This document shows positions 50,723 to 58,412 of a stretch of DNA of 64,000 nt, piece after piece. The first letter of the stretch is position 1. Each line of letters begins with the position of its first letter. A model generated the notes under the pieces. The model saw only the letters and a list, made by a program, of their open reading frames with translations. It had not been told where the DNA came from and searched no databases. A program made the position numbers and the translations under genes. Location: the NCBI RefSeq assembly GCF_026342355.1, contig NZ_JAPEMV010000009.1, positions 124,001-188,000 on the forward strand. The letters are read 5' to 3'. The stretch comes from Streptomyces sp. NBC_00249. Its GTDB lineage: Bacteria; Actinomycetota; Actinomycetes; Streptomycetales; Streptomycetaceae.

Positions 50723-51634
50723 CTACGCGTTGGGGCGGTCCTTGGCGGCCGCCGCCTTTGCCATGGCTTCGAGCTGCGCGAGCATCGGCATCGGGTCGGT
50801 GCCCACCGTCCCGGGCAGGAAGTCGGCGATCTTCTCGGGGGTCCAGGAGCCTTCGGCGTACCCGGCGCGCAGTTCGCGGGGCTGGGCCCAGACGGCGATC
50901 TTGGGGCCGGCGATCGTGTAGACCTGCCCGGTGATGTTCTCGGCGCGGGCGCGTTCGCTGAGGAGGTAGGTGACGAGGGCGGCGACGTCCTCGGGCTCCC
51001 CGATCTCCTTGAGTTCCATGGGGACGTTCGCGGACATGCGGGTGCGGGCGACGGGGGCGACGGCGTTGGCGGTGACCCCGTACTTGTGGAGGCCGAGGGC
51101 GGCGCTGCGGACGAGGGAGATGATCCCGCCCTTGGCGGCGCTGTAGTTGGCCTGGGCGACGGAGCCCTGGTGGTTGCCGCTGGTGAAGCCGATGAGGGTG
51201 CCGCTGCCCTGGCGGCGCATGACGGCGGAGGCGGCGCGGAAGAGGGTGAAGGTGCCCTTGAGGTGGGTGGCGACGACGGGGTCCCATTCCTCCTCGGACA
51301 TGTTGAAGAGCATGCGTTCGCGCAGGATGCCGGCGACGCAGACGACGCCGTCGATGCGCCCGTAGCGGGCGAGCGCGGTGTCGACGACGCGCTGGCCGCC
51401 CGCCATGGTGGAGATGTCGTCGGCGACGGCGACGGCCTCGCCTCCGGCGGCGAGGATCTCCTTCACGACGCCGTCGGCGATCTCGCTGGTGGGTTCGTTG
51501 CCCTCCATTCCCACGCCGTAGTCGTTGACGACGACCTTGGCGCCCTCGGCGGCCGCGGCGAGTGCCACGGCCCGCCCGATGCCCCGGCCGGCGCCGGTGA
51601 CGGCGACGGTCTTGCCTGCCAAGAAGTTCCCCAC
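50723..51634 (-). CDS. Short-chain dehydrogenase/reductase
   Basis: 303 residues from GTG 51634. The cofactor motif is VAVTGAGRGIGRAVALA, and the active site is YSAAKGG with the Ser in IGFTSGNHQGS. The dinucleotide loop is VVNDYGVGMEG, which recalls the peroxisomal MFE-2/hydroxysteroid type 3-hydroxyacyl-CoA dehydrogenases. A C-terminal extension (WTPEKIADFLPG) is also as in that group. It is the first gene of the SDR-ACAD-ADH operon. Confidence 0.92.
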   Translation of the reverse strand: MGNFLAGKTVAVTGAGRGIGRAVALAAAAEGAKVVVNDYGVGMEGNEPTSEIADGVVKEILAAGGEAVAVADDISTMAGGQRVVDTALARYGRIDGVVCVAGILRERMLFNMSEEEWDPVVATHLKGTFTLFRAASAVMRRQGSGTLIGFTSGNHQGSVAQANYSAAKGGIISLVRSAALGLHKYGVTANAVAPVARTRMSANVPMELKEIGEPEDVAALVTYLLSERARAENITGQVYTIAGPKIAVWAQPRELRAGYAEGSWTPEKIADFLPGTVGTDPMPMLAQLEAMAKAAAAKDRPNA

Positions 51635-51656
51635 GTCCGGCCCCTTCCCGCGTTTT

Positions 51657-51671
51657 CTGACGGTCCGTTAG
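51657..51671. promoter_or_regulatory. TetR-type operator, site G
   Basis: CTGACGGTCCGTTAG has one mismatch from a palindrome. It lies between the divergent SDR operon (start 51634) and the cyclase gene (start 51775). A weak second copy, TGACCAGTCAG, begins near 51677. Confidence 0.7.
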
Positions 51672-51774
51672 ATTCTATGACCAGTCAGATCCCTGAGCAC
51701 AAGCCCCTGTTGCCATCGATGCCGTCCGGAATCACCCGCATCCGCATCCGCACCCCGAGGAGCTGAACGAAGCC

Positions 51775-52701
51775 ATGACCCTGCCCGCCGAGTTCCACGA
51801 CATCGCCAAGCGCGTCAACAACTGGGGCCGCTGGGGCACCGAGGACGAGATCGGGACCCTGAACCTGATCACGGACGAGGTGGTCCGCACGGCCGCCGCC
51901 GAGATCCGCACCGGGCGCCGGATCCCCCTCGCGCTGCCCCTGAAGGAGGATGGGGTGCAGGCCGGCATGATCCCCGGCCGGATCAACCCGCTGCACACGA
52001 TGGTGCAGATCAACCAGGAGATCTTCGGCCCCGGGACGGTGGCGTGCAGCGACGACGCCGTGACGATGGGCCTCCAGTCGGCCACCCACTGGGACGCCCT
52101 GACGCACGTCTCGCACTCGGGCCGCATCTACAACGGCCGCCCCGCCTCGACGATCACCGCGCACTCCCGCGCCGAGTTCAGCGGCATCGAGAAGGCCGGC
52201 CCGATCGTCTCGCGCGGCGTCCTGCTCGACGTGGCCCGCGCGAAGGGCCTGGACCGGCTCCCGGGCGGGCACGCGGTGACCCCGGAGGACCTGGCGGAGG
52301 CGGAGGAGTTCGGCCGTGTCACCGTACGGGCGGGCGACATCGCGCTGGTCCGCACCGGCCAGATCCAGGTCTACCTGGCGGGCGACAAGCACGGCTACGG
52401 CTTCCCCTCGCCCGGCCTCTCCGTCCGCACCCCGCAGTGGTTCCACGGCCGTGACGTGGCGGCCGTCGCGAACGACACCCTCACCTTCGAAATCTTCCCG
52501 CCGGAGATCGAGAACCTGTGGCTGCCGGTGCACGCGCTGGACCTCGTCGAGATGGGCATGCACCAGGGCCAGAACTGGAACCTCGAAGCCCTGTCCACAG
52601 CCTGTGCGGAAGTCGCCCGCTACTCCTTCCTGCTCTCCGCGATGCCGGAACCCTTCGTCGGCGGCACCGGCACCCCGGTGGCCCCGGTCGCGATCCTCTG
52701 A
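51775..52701 (+). CDS. Cyclase / kynurenine formamidase-like hydrolase
   Basis: 308 residues: IAKRVNNWGRWGTEDEIGTLNLI at the N-terminus and the metal-site segment LQSATHWDALTHVSHSG, corresponding to the HxGTHxDxPxH motif of the cyclase/formamidase family with partial replacement. GIEKAGPIVSRGVLLDVARAKG follows. These enzymes hydrolyse amides or lactones. It is divergent from the SDR operon and shares operator G, so a role in opening a lactone or ring of the same substrate is plausible. Confidence 0.88.
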   Translation: MTLPAEFHDIAKRVNNWGRWGTEDEIGTLNLITDEVVRTAAAEIRTGRRIPLALPLKEDGVQAGMIPGRINPLHTMVQINQEIFGPGTVACSDDAVTMGLQSATHWDALTHVSHSGRIYNGRPASTITAHSRAEFSGIEKAGPIVSRGVLLDVARAKGLDRLPGGHAVTPEDLAEAEEFGRVTVRAGDIALVRTGQIQVYLAGDKHGYGFPSPGLSVRTPQWFHGRDVAAVANDTLTFEIFPPEIENLWLPVHALDLVEMGMHQGQNWNLEALSTACAEVARYSFLLSAMPEPFVGGTGTPVAPVAIL

Positions 52702-53013
52702 GCCCTCTCGCAACCCTTTGCCCTGTTTCGCGCCACGACAGCGGACCCCCTCCGCGGCGCGGGCGCGAGACCCGCGAACCCCGAGCCAGGACAAGGAAAC
52801 CGAGTGCCGGCTACACCTTTGGGCACGCACATACGTACGAGACGGGCGGGGCTCCTGGGGCGGGAGCCCAGTGGTGTTATGCGCCCAAGAGTCCCGAGGC
52901 GACCGATTTCACCCTTCATGGGCCGCCAGACCTTCGAAAGGATGGTCCCGCGTCTCCGGGCCGCCCGTCACGAGCGGGTGGCTTCCAGGTCGCCGAAGCA
53001 GAGGGGAACAACC
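52702..53013 (+). other. Gene-free leader region before secreted protein gene
   Basis: 312 bp without a supported gene. It contains inverted repeats able to pair (GGGCTCC-N6-GGGAGCCC around 52849-52870; CCTTCGAAAGG at 52932-52942) and ends in AGAGGGGAACAACC before ATG 53014. A long structured 5' leader is possible. I could not match it to a known riboswitch. Confidence 0.4.
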
Positions 53014-53580
53014 ATGTCACCGCGCAAGACCCTGGCGATGATGACCGCGACCGCGGCCCTGATCGCGGGTTCCGTCCTGACCGCCCACGCCTCGACCGCA
53101 GCCGAATCCCAGCAGTCCACCGCGTCCTCCGCCTCCACCTCGGCTTTCACCGGGCAGGCCATAGGCGCGGGGCTGACCGGCCGGCAGGCCACCCAGCTCC
53201 AGCAGCGGGTCGACGACGTCCTCGCGAAGGACCCCCAGGCACGCCAGGTCTCCGCGAACAAACTCACCACCGCCGGCGGCACCCTGGTCCTCGCCGCCCC
53301 CGGCCAGACCGACACCCGCGACCTCGCCGCCCCCGGGACGGCCCTGGCCTGCGCGAACGGCCACCTGTGCATCACGGACGGCCGCGGCAACAACTACGAC
53401 TACTACCGGTGCGGCTACTACGACTTCTACGGCATCGGCGACGGCACCTTCAACAACAACCAGACCTCCGGCACCCGGGCCCGCTTCTACAACGAGAACG
53501 GCACCGAACGCTGGTCGAACGTGGCCAAGTCCACCGGCACCGCCTCCTGGACCCCGGTCTTCCACATCCGCCCCTGCTGA
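53014..53580 (+). CDS. Secreted protein with C-terminal Cys-rich peptidase-inhibitor-like domain
   Basis: 188 residues from ATG 53014. The signal peptide (MMTATAALIAGSVLTAHA) is followed by a Ser/Thr/Gln linker, a helix (GRQATQLQQRVDDVLAKDP) and a C-terminal domain ACANGHLCITDGRGNNYDYYRCGYYDFYGIGDG, which resembles peptidase-inhibitor family I36 in its CxxxxLC start and Tyr/Gly/Asn-rich beta strands. The domain ends in HIRPC. It probably acts outside the cell on proteases; that is inference from similarity of pattern. Confidence 0.8.
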   Translation: MSPRKTLAMMTATAALIAGSVLTAHASTAAESQQSTASSASTSAFTGQAIGAGLTGRQATQLQQRVDDVLAKDPQARQVSANKLTTAGGTLVLAAPGQTDTRDLAAPGTALACANGHLCITDGRGNNYDYYRCGYYDFYGIGDGTFNNNQTSGTRARFYNENGTERWSNVAKSTGTASWTPVFHIRPC

Positions 53581-53592
53581 CCCGCCACCCGG

Positions 53593-53631
53593 CCGGTGCC
53601 CCGACCCCCGCTCCGGGGGTCGGGGCACCGG
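53593..53631. terminator. Long bidirectional terminator
   Basis: A perfect 17-bp stem (CCGGTGCCCCGACCCCC and its complement) with a five-base loop stands between the convergent secreted-protein and mycothiol-enzyme genes. Confidence 0.88.
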
Positions 53632-53640
53632 CTGGACCGG

Positions 53641-54402
53641 CTACTCCTCGGGCTCCCAGGCGATCAGCTGCTCGAACACCTGCGGGTCGCCCTCGATCTT
53701 CAGGTCGCTCAGCGTGAGGCGGCCCCAGACGAAGAGGAGCAGCTGCTCGGCCGTGCCCGTGGCCGAAGCGGAGGCGGGCGCGGCGTCGTCCGTGAGGGGT
53801 GCGGGCCAGGCGCCGGTGCCGTCCAGCACGAGGAGCCAGGAGCGGCCTTCGGTGGCGTGGTAGTGGATGGTGGCGGGCTCGTGCGGCCAGGCCGCCGGGG
53901 TGGAATTGCAGGTGTCGAGGAACTCGGCCACGCCGTCGATCGCGACGTCCGCCGGCATCGGCTGCACGGCGCCTGCGGCGAGCTGGGCGTCGTAGGTGTG
54001 CACCAGCACCTCGTGCACCCGGCGCCGGGCAACGCCCCAGGCGTTCGTCGGCGATACGCCGGCGCCCCACCACGTCCAGCACTCGCGCTCCGGGCCGGCC
54101 TCGCGCAGCGCACTCAGCAGCAGCTCGTTCGACTCGGCGTACCAGGCCAGCAGCGCGTCGAGCTCGCGCGGCACCTCCGCGGCATCCTTGGCCGGCGGAG
54201 CCTCGGCCGGGCCCGCGGCGACGATTGCGGCCCACCAGCGCTGGCCCGTACCCAGGTGCTGCACCAGATCGGACAACGTCCACTCGGGGCAGGACGGCAC
54301 CGGCGCCTCAAGGCTGGGCGCGGCGGCAACCGCACTCCGGAACGCGGCCGACCGCTCGTCGATCAGTTGCAGCAGGGCGGAAAACTCAAGACTCTCTGTC
54401 AC
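53641..54402 (-). CDS. Maleylpyruvate isomerase-family mycothiol-dependent enzyme
   Basis: 253 residues. The DinB-like four-helix N-terminal domain carries VPSCPEWTLSDLVQHLGTGQRWW (metal-site His in LVQHLG) and RRRVHEVLVHTYDAQ, the conserved His pair of MDMPI proteins. The C-terminal SCP2-like domain follows (LLLFVWGRLTLSDLKIEGD). These enzymes use mycothiol, the actinobacterial thiol, as cofactor. The substrate is unknown. Confidence 0.92.
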   Translation of the reverse strand: MTESLEFSALLQLIDERSAAFRSAVAAAPSLEAPVPSCPEWTLSDLVQHLGTGQRWWAAIVAAGPAEAPPAKDAAEVPRELDALLAWYAESNELLLSALREAGPERECWTWWGAGVSPTNAWGVARRRVHEVLVHTYDAQLAAGAVQPMPADVAIDGVAEFLDTCNSTPAAWPHEPATIHYHATEGRSWLLVLDGTGAWPAPLTDDAAPASASATGTAEQLLLFVWGRLTLSDLKIEGDPQVFEQLIAWEPEE

Positions 54403-54547
54403 CTCGGTTATCTATCACCCCAGTTCAGCCGAGCACACCCTATTTTCCAGTGGCTGGTCGGCTCCTGCGGACAGGCGAGTCCAGGCATTGTGTTGGCTCC
54501 TCTTAACCCGTGGTGCGCGCCGCCGCCGCGCGCCTATCGTCCGTCCG

Positions 54548-55339
54548 GTGATCGACTGGAACAGCATCGAAGCCGCCGGCCGCACCGTGCCCGCCGACCG
54601 CCCCATGAACGAGCTCGTACGGGACCTCTCCCGCGCCCTGGCAGACCCCGACCCCCTCGTCCGGGACGGCGCACCCTACTCCGTCCTCGCCTCCTGGATA
54701 GCCGACGGGGTGATCGACGCACCCCGCCGCCTGGAACTCGGCGACGAGATGGCCGCCCGCCTCTCCCACCAGGAGGTCCAGGCCCGCACCTTCGCCCCGC
54801 TCGTGCTCGACATGCTCGTCACCCGGGGGGACTTCAGGCCGGGCTGGGCCGACGCGTTCGAGCGCTGGTACCCGGCGGAGGAGGACCTGCGCGGCCACGA
54901 CGAGAAGCTCGGCTGGCTCCACGCGGTCGCGCACGGCGCGGACCTGCTGGGCACGTTCGGGCTCCGCCCCGAGGTGGACCCGGCGCGGATGCTCCGCCTG
55001 GCCGCCGCGCGGCTGACGGCGCCGACCGGGTCCGTATGGGACCAGCTGGAGGACGACCGGCTGGCGAGGGCCGTCGCCCGTGTCCTCACCCGGCCCGGCA
55101 TCGACGAGCCCAACGCGACGGGGTGGCTGGACCGGATCGCCACCGCCTTCGGGTCCGACCGGATCGCCACCCCGGTCCCCGCCCAGGTCAGCAACTGCCT
55201 GCGCACCCTGCGCCTGCTGTACGTCCTCGCGGACCGCGGCGTCCGCCTCGACCCGGCATCACCCCCGACGCCCCTCCACCACCGCGAGGCCCTGAAGTCC
55301 CGGCTGGCCGACACCCTGGACCGCATCGTCAAGCGCTGA
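54548..55339 (+). CDS. DUF2785-type protein
   Basis: 263 residues from GTG 54548. It is alpha-helical throughout, with the diagnostic run WYPAEEDLRGHDEKLGWLHAVAHGADLLGTF (core EKLGWLHAVAHGADLL). DUF2785 proteins have no assigned biochemical function. The gene is single and divergent from the mycothiol-dependent enzyme, with 145 bp between starts. Confidence 0.82.
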   Translation: MIDWNSIEAAGRTVPADRPMNELVRDLSRALADPDPLVRDGAPYSVLASWIADGVIDAPRRLELGDEMAARLSHQEVQARTFAPLVLDMLVTRGDFRPGWADAFERWYPAEEDLRGHDEKLGWLHAVAHGADLLGTFGLRPEVDPARMLRLAAARLTAPTGSVWDQLEDDRLARAVARVLTRPGIDEPNATGWLDRIATAFGSDRIATPVPAQVSNCLRTLRLLYVLADRGVRLDPASPPTPLHHREALKSRLADTLDRIVKR

Positions 55340-55343
55340 CCCC

Positions 55344-55520
55344 TCAGCCGAGCGTACGGCTCCAGATCTCGGCCCCCGCCCAGACCGGGTACCAGAACGC
55401 CCACTTCGGTGCGACCAGGGCGGCGAGGAACCACAAGAAGGGCAGGGCCGCGACGAGCAGGCAGCACCACCCCCCGCCCTTGCCGGAGGCGGACGGCTGC
55501 GGTGTCGGTTCGGTGGCCAT
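55344..55520 (-). CDS. Small tail membrane protein
   Basis: 58 residues: a hydrophilic lead (MATEPTPQPSASGKGGG) and one strong hydrophobic helix beginning WCCLLVAALPFLWFLAALVA, then KWAFWYPVWAGAEIWSRTLG. ATG 55520 follows GGTTCGGAGG. It sits between the convergent DUF2785 gene and the ATPase gene upstream in the same direction (10 bp), so the two are probably cotranscribed. The function is unknown. Confidence 0.7.
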   Translation of the reverse strand: MATEPTPQPSASGKGGGWCCLLVAALPFLWFLAALVAPKWAFWYPVWAGAEIWSRTLG

Positions 55521-55529
55521 CCTCCGAAC

Positions 55530-55976
55530 CTAGGCGCCGCCCTCCGGCCCCGCCTGAGTACCCGTACTCAGGCTGAACCAGACCACCTTGACGCAGTCTC
55601 CCTGCGCCACCGCCGCCCACTCGTCGGCGTACGCACCGACCAGCGCGAGCCCGCGCCCGCCGGTCGCCATGAGCGGTATCCCGCCGCCGCCGGAGGGCCA
55701 CCGCTCGGGGGCGCAGTCGTAGACGTAGACGGTGACGCGGCCGTCCGCCAGCGCGGCTTCGACGGTGATCTCCCGCGTGTCGGTGTGCCGGTACGCGTTG
55801 GTCACCACCTCGGAGGTGCACAGCCGCGCCCGCTCCCGCAGCCCCTCTCCCCACCGGGCCCCGCGCAGCAGGGACACCACCCAGTCCCGCGCGATCCCGG
55901 GAGTCTCCGCCCGACTGGGCGCGGTCATCTTGTAGCTGAGCCCCTCGACGGGGGTCGGGTTGCCGACGGATTTCAT
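55530..55976 (-). CDS. Anti-sigma-factor-like HATPase protein
   Basis: 148 residues from ATG 55976 (GGAGAGGACC upstream). The GHKL/HATPase_c fold shows SEVVTNAYRHT (N-box) and GGRGLALVGAYADEWAAV (G-box), the RsbW/SpoIIAB-like form. Streptomycetes carry many such genes beside XRE-DUF397 pairs, as here. It could phosphorylate an anti-anti-sigma factor or bind the adjacent regulator; neither is shown. Confidence 0.88.
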   Translation of the reverse strand: MKSVGNPTPVEGLSYKMTAPSRAETPGIARDWVVSLLRGARWGEGLRERARLCTSEVVTNAYRHTDTREITVEAALADGRVTVYVYDCAPERWPSGGGGIPLMATGGRGLALVGAYADEWAAVAQGDCVKVVWFSLSTGTQAGPEGGA

Positions 55977-56115
55977 CCCGGTCCTCTCCCAACACGGTTC
56001 GGGTCCGCGACTCGCCGTCCGTGGCATCGGCCGCCGGTGACGCACGCTCAAGGCGCGTACCAGCGGCTGCACTTCGGCCTTCCCGGCGTGCGGCGCGGTG
56101 CTGCGAGAACCGTAG

Positions 56116-56147
56116 GGGGCAAGCATGCACCGGTGCAACCTTGCCCC
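56116..56147. promoter_or_regulatory. Imperfect 32-bp palindrome around TGCACCGGTGCA
   Basis: Fourteen of 16 base pairs match around the core TGCACCGGTGCA (56126-56137), flanked by GGGGCAAG and CTTGCCCC. It lies 74 bp upstream of the XRE gene and between it and the divergent ATPase gene. The same core recurs at 57362-57385. Confidence 0.78.
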
Positions 56148-56220
56148 TCCATTCTTCAGCGGCCGGTGGACCCGTGGCAGGGTTAACGGCAGACTCGTGC
56201 CAGACAAGGGGAAGGGACAC

Positions 56221-57075
56221 ATGCCGCCCAGGGACAACCCGACCGCCCGTCAGGCACGTCTTGGCGCCGAGCTGCGGAAGCTGCGCGAGTCCGCAGGGAA
56301 GACGGCCCGCCAATCCGCCGGTCTGCTGTCGGTCGACCAGGCAAAGATCAGTCACATCGAGGCGGGTCGCCTCGGGATCGGCGAGGAACGGATCCGACGC
56401 CTGGCCGCCTTCTACTCGTGCGACGACGGCGCTCTCATCGACGCCTTGTGCGCCATCGCGAGGGAGCATCGTGGGCAGTACTGGTTTGACGAATACCGGG
56501 GCATCCTTGCCCCCGGATTCCTCGACATCGCCGAACTCGAACACCACGCGACAGCACTTCGGTCCACGCAGAGCATGACCCTGCCCGGCCTCTTCCAGAC
56601 GGAGAACTACGCCCGCGCACTGTTCTCCGGCGCAACGCCGAAGCTCCCGGCGGCCGAGGTCGAGGCCCGCGTCGAGCACCGGATGAAGCGGATCACGCTG
56701 CTCGACCGGACGAACCCTCCGCACTACGACGCGATCATCCACGAAGCCGCGCTGCGCATGCGTTTCGGCGGTCGCGAGGTCGCACGCGAGCAGCTTGAGC
56801 ACCTACTGGAGCTCTCGACCCGCTCCACGCTGACGGTGCGCGTCATCCCGTTCACGAGCGAGGACTTCATCGAGGTCACCCAACCCGTGCTGTACGCGTG
56901 CGGGGTGGTCCCCCAACTCGACACCGTCCAGATCGACAGCGCCGTCGGAGGCCGCTTCCTCGACGCCGACGCCGATCTACGCAAGTACCGCACGCTGTTC
57001 GAGATCGCGGAGAAGGCCGCCCTCGACCAGGAAGGATCCCGCCAGATCATCCACCACATCGCACGAGAACTGTGA
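56221..57075 (+). CDS. XRE-family regulator with DUF5753 domain
   Basis: 284 residues. The HTH is LGAELRKLRESAGKTARQSAGLLSVDQAKISHIEAGRLG (core QAKISHIEAGR). The DUF5753 domain follows: TLPGLFQTENYARALF and the C-terminal EITQPVLYA-like region. It forms, with the DUF397 gene 11 bp downstream, the regulator pair typical of streptomycetes (WhiJ type), which acts in development or as toxin-antitoxin-like modules. The palindrome upstream is its probable operator. Confidence 0.92.
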   Translation: MPPRDNPTARQARLGAELRKLRESAGKTARQSAGLLSVDQAKISHIEAGRLGIGEERIRRLAAFYSCDDGALIDALCAIAREHRGQYWFDEYRGILAPGFLDIAELEHHATALRSTQSMTLPGLFQTENYARALFSGATPKLPAAEVEARVEHRMKRITLLDRTNPPHYDAIIHEAALRMRFGGREVAREQLEHLLELSTRSTLTVRVIPFTSEDFIEVTQPVLYACGVVPQLDTVQIDSAVGGRFLDADADLRKYRTLFEIAEKAALDQEGSRQIIHHIAREL

Positions 57076-57086
57076 GAGACAGCGGC

Positions 57087-57287
57087 ATGAGCACACCCAT
57101 CAGCTGGCAGAAGGCCACCTTCTCCGGCGGCAACGGCGAGAACTGCATCGAGGTCGGCCGGCAGGCCGACAGCATCGTGATGCGCGAGAGCGACGATCCC
57201 GACCTGATCATCACCACCAGCCCGGCCAAACTCTCCGCGTTCATCCAGGGCGTCAAGGCGGGCGAGTTCGACCACTTCGTGAGCTGA
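57087..57287 (+). CDS. DUF397 small protein
   Basis: 66 residues: ISWQKATFSGGNGENCIEVG, then VMRESDDPDLIITTSPAKLSAFIQGVKAGEF. This is the standard DUF397 domain, partner of DUF5753-type XRE regulators, and thought to modulate their DNA binding. It follows the XRE gene closely, in one operon. Confidence 0.93.
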   Translation: MSTPISWQKATFSGGNGENCIEVGRQADSIVMRESDDPDLIITTSPAKLSAFIQGVKAGEFDHFVS

Positions 57288-57318
57288 CCCGCACGGCGAC
57301 CCCGCCGCGGGCCCCCGG

Positions 57319-57343
57319 CCCCCCGTCTCACCCCGACGGGGGG
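57319..57343 (+). terminator. Terminator after XRE-DUF397 operon
   Basis: CCCCCCGTC and GACGGGGGG pair around TCACCCC, 32 bp after the DUF397 stop, followed by TCTTCG. Confidence 0.8.
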
Positions 57344-57361
57344 TCTTCGCACGCCTGGCGA

Positions 57362-57385
57362 CAAGTATGCACCGGTGCATACTTG
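57362..57385. promoter_or_regulatory. Perfect 24-bp palindrome with the same TGCACCGGTGCA core
   Basis: Twelve-base half CAAGTATGCACC and its complement meet at the centre with no mismatch. It precedes the gene at 57532 by about 150 bp. The probable binder is the XRE protein encoded next door, whose own promoter holds the degenerate copy. Confidence 0.85.
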
Positions 57386-57531
57386 CCACGCTCCTGAGCG
57401 TAGCGCTACGGTCACAGCACGTCGCAGCGACGGCATGACTTCGGCACAACCAGCCGTCCGTGCAGGCCAGTTACCTGCACTGTCATATCGCACGCGGCCG
57501 TAGCATCCCGCCACGGAAGGGCAGGCAAACC

Positions 57532-57966
57532 ATGCCTCGAACGAACGCCCCCACTCCGCCCCCACAGGGGACCAGGACGGCACGGCCCCTGGACCACACG
57601 GTGTCCATCCGGACCGGATACTGGTTCGAGGCGCTCTGCTACAAGGACGCCTACGCCGGGCCCCCCGAGCTGCTCGACCGCGCCATGCTGGACACCCCCG
57701 AGGAGGCCGTCCGGCTGATCCGGGTGCAGATCCGGACCACGCACCCCTTCGCCCTGTCCCCCGACGAGGTCGCCCGGGCCCTCGCCTGGGCCGACGGCGG
57801 CGGCCGCGTCCAGGCCCTCGCCGCCCTCCACCGCGGCGAACCCGCCGGCTTCAGCATCGTCCTGCGCGACGGCCTGCGCCCCGAATGGCGTGTGCGCCCC
57901 GTGGACCACCTGACCCTCACCCTCACGCACCCCCAACGTAACGATCCTCCCTGCTCATTCACCTGA
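57532..57966 (+). CDS. Hypothetical protein downstream of XRE palindrome
   Basis: 144 residues from ATG 57532 (GGAAGGGCAGG upstream). After a Thr/Pro-rich lead, it has VSIRTGYWFEALCYKDAYAG, an acidic helix (LDTPEEAVRLIRVQIRTTH) and a helical middle (DEVARALAWADGGGRVQALAALHRG). I recognise no family. Its promoter region carries the perfect 24-bp palindrome, and it is followed immediately by the transposon-split gene. Confidence 0.65.
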   Translation: MPRTNAPTPPPQGTRTARPLDHTVSIRTGYWFEALCYKDAYAGPPELLDRAMLDTPEEAVRLIRVQIRTTHPFALSPDEVARALAWADGGGRVQALAALHRGEPAGFSIVLRDGLRPEWRVRPVDHLTLTLTHPQRNDPPCSFT

Positions 57967-58000
57967 ATGCCCCTTTCCCGCCATGCGCACGGGGCCAACC

Positions 58001-58394
58001 ATGGCCGCCAACACCGCATCGGCCGACCGGAAAAGGGAGACGTTCCACAATCTGGGCCCAGAAGGAGTTCAACGAGCACGGCCGCGGCAAGCTGGTGGCC
58101 GTCGCGCCGCTGATCTGCAACACCATCCCCTTCTCGGGACCGGTCAAGAAGGAGTACGAGCAGTCCTTCTCGGTCGCCGTGTCCGAGTCGACCACCGTCG
58201 GGCGGGAAGTCAGCCTGACCGCCGAAGCCTCCCTGACCGTGAAGGGAGTCGGCGGAAAGATCGGTGGAACCGTCAAATGGTCGAACTCCACCACGAACTC
58301 GATGTCGGTGACGAAATCCGGCAGCGACAAGACGTCCTTCGAGGTGCAGGAAGGAAAGTTCCGCAAGCTCGACACCCGGCTCTGCGCCGGGGTC
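58001..58394 (+). pseudogene. 5' part of a beta-rich protein gene split by a Tn3 element
   Basis: From 58050 the frame reads IWAQKEFNEHGRGKLVAVAPL and then a Ser/Thr/Val-alternating stretch (SFSVAVSESTTVGREVSLTA, TVKGVGGKIGGTVKWSNSTT), the pattern of long amphipathic beta strands. It continues into the GGGTC target duplication. Joining to 62523 restores ...LCAGV-YVGWLVYQYY... in frame. No start codon exists in this frame; ATG 58001 (MAANTASADRKRETFH) lies in another frame and would need a one-base shift near 58049. The alternating strands recall aerolysin/ETX-type pore formers, but this is weak. Confidence 0.75.
58390..58394. repeat. Left target-site duplication GGGTC
   Basis: Five bases directly outside the left inverted repeat, identical to 62518-62522. 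Five-base duplications are the rule for Tn3-family transposition. Confidence 0.85.
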
Positions 58395-58412
58395 GGAGGC
58401 TGAGGAACATCC

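Noticed and set aside
22940..51671. Operators read as KstR or KstR2 boxes because FadD3/Ltp-like genes are present
   Set aside because: The known boxes have TnnAAC-nn-GTTnnA and AnCAAG-nn-CTTGnT forms; the sites here are CTGACR-N3-CGTCAG and do not fit either.
52702..53013. Possible riboswitch before the secreted inhibitor-like gene
   Set aside because: Hairpins are present, but I could not match any conserved riboswitch core by eye, so only a gene-free leader is reported.
58001..58394. One-base offset near 58049 taken as programmed frameshifting
   Set aside because: No slippery heptamer or downstream pseudoknot is evident; mutation or sequence error is simpler for a gene already broken by a transposon.
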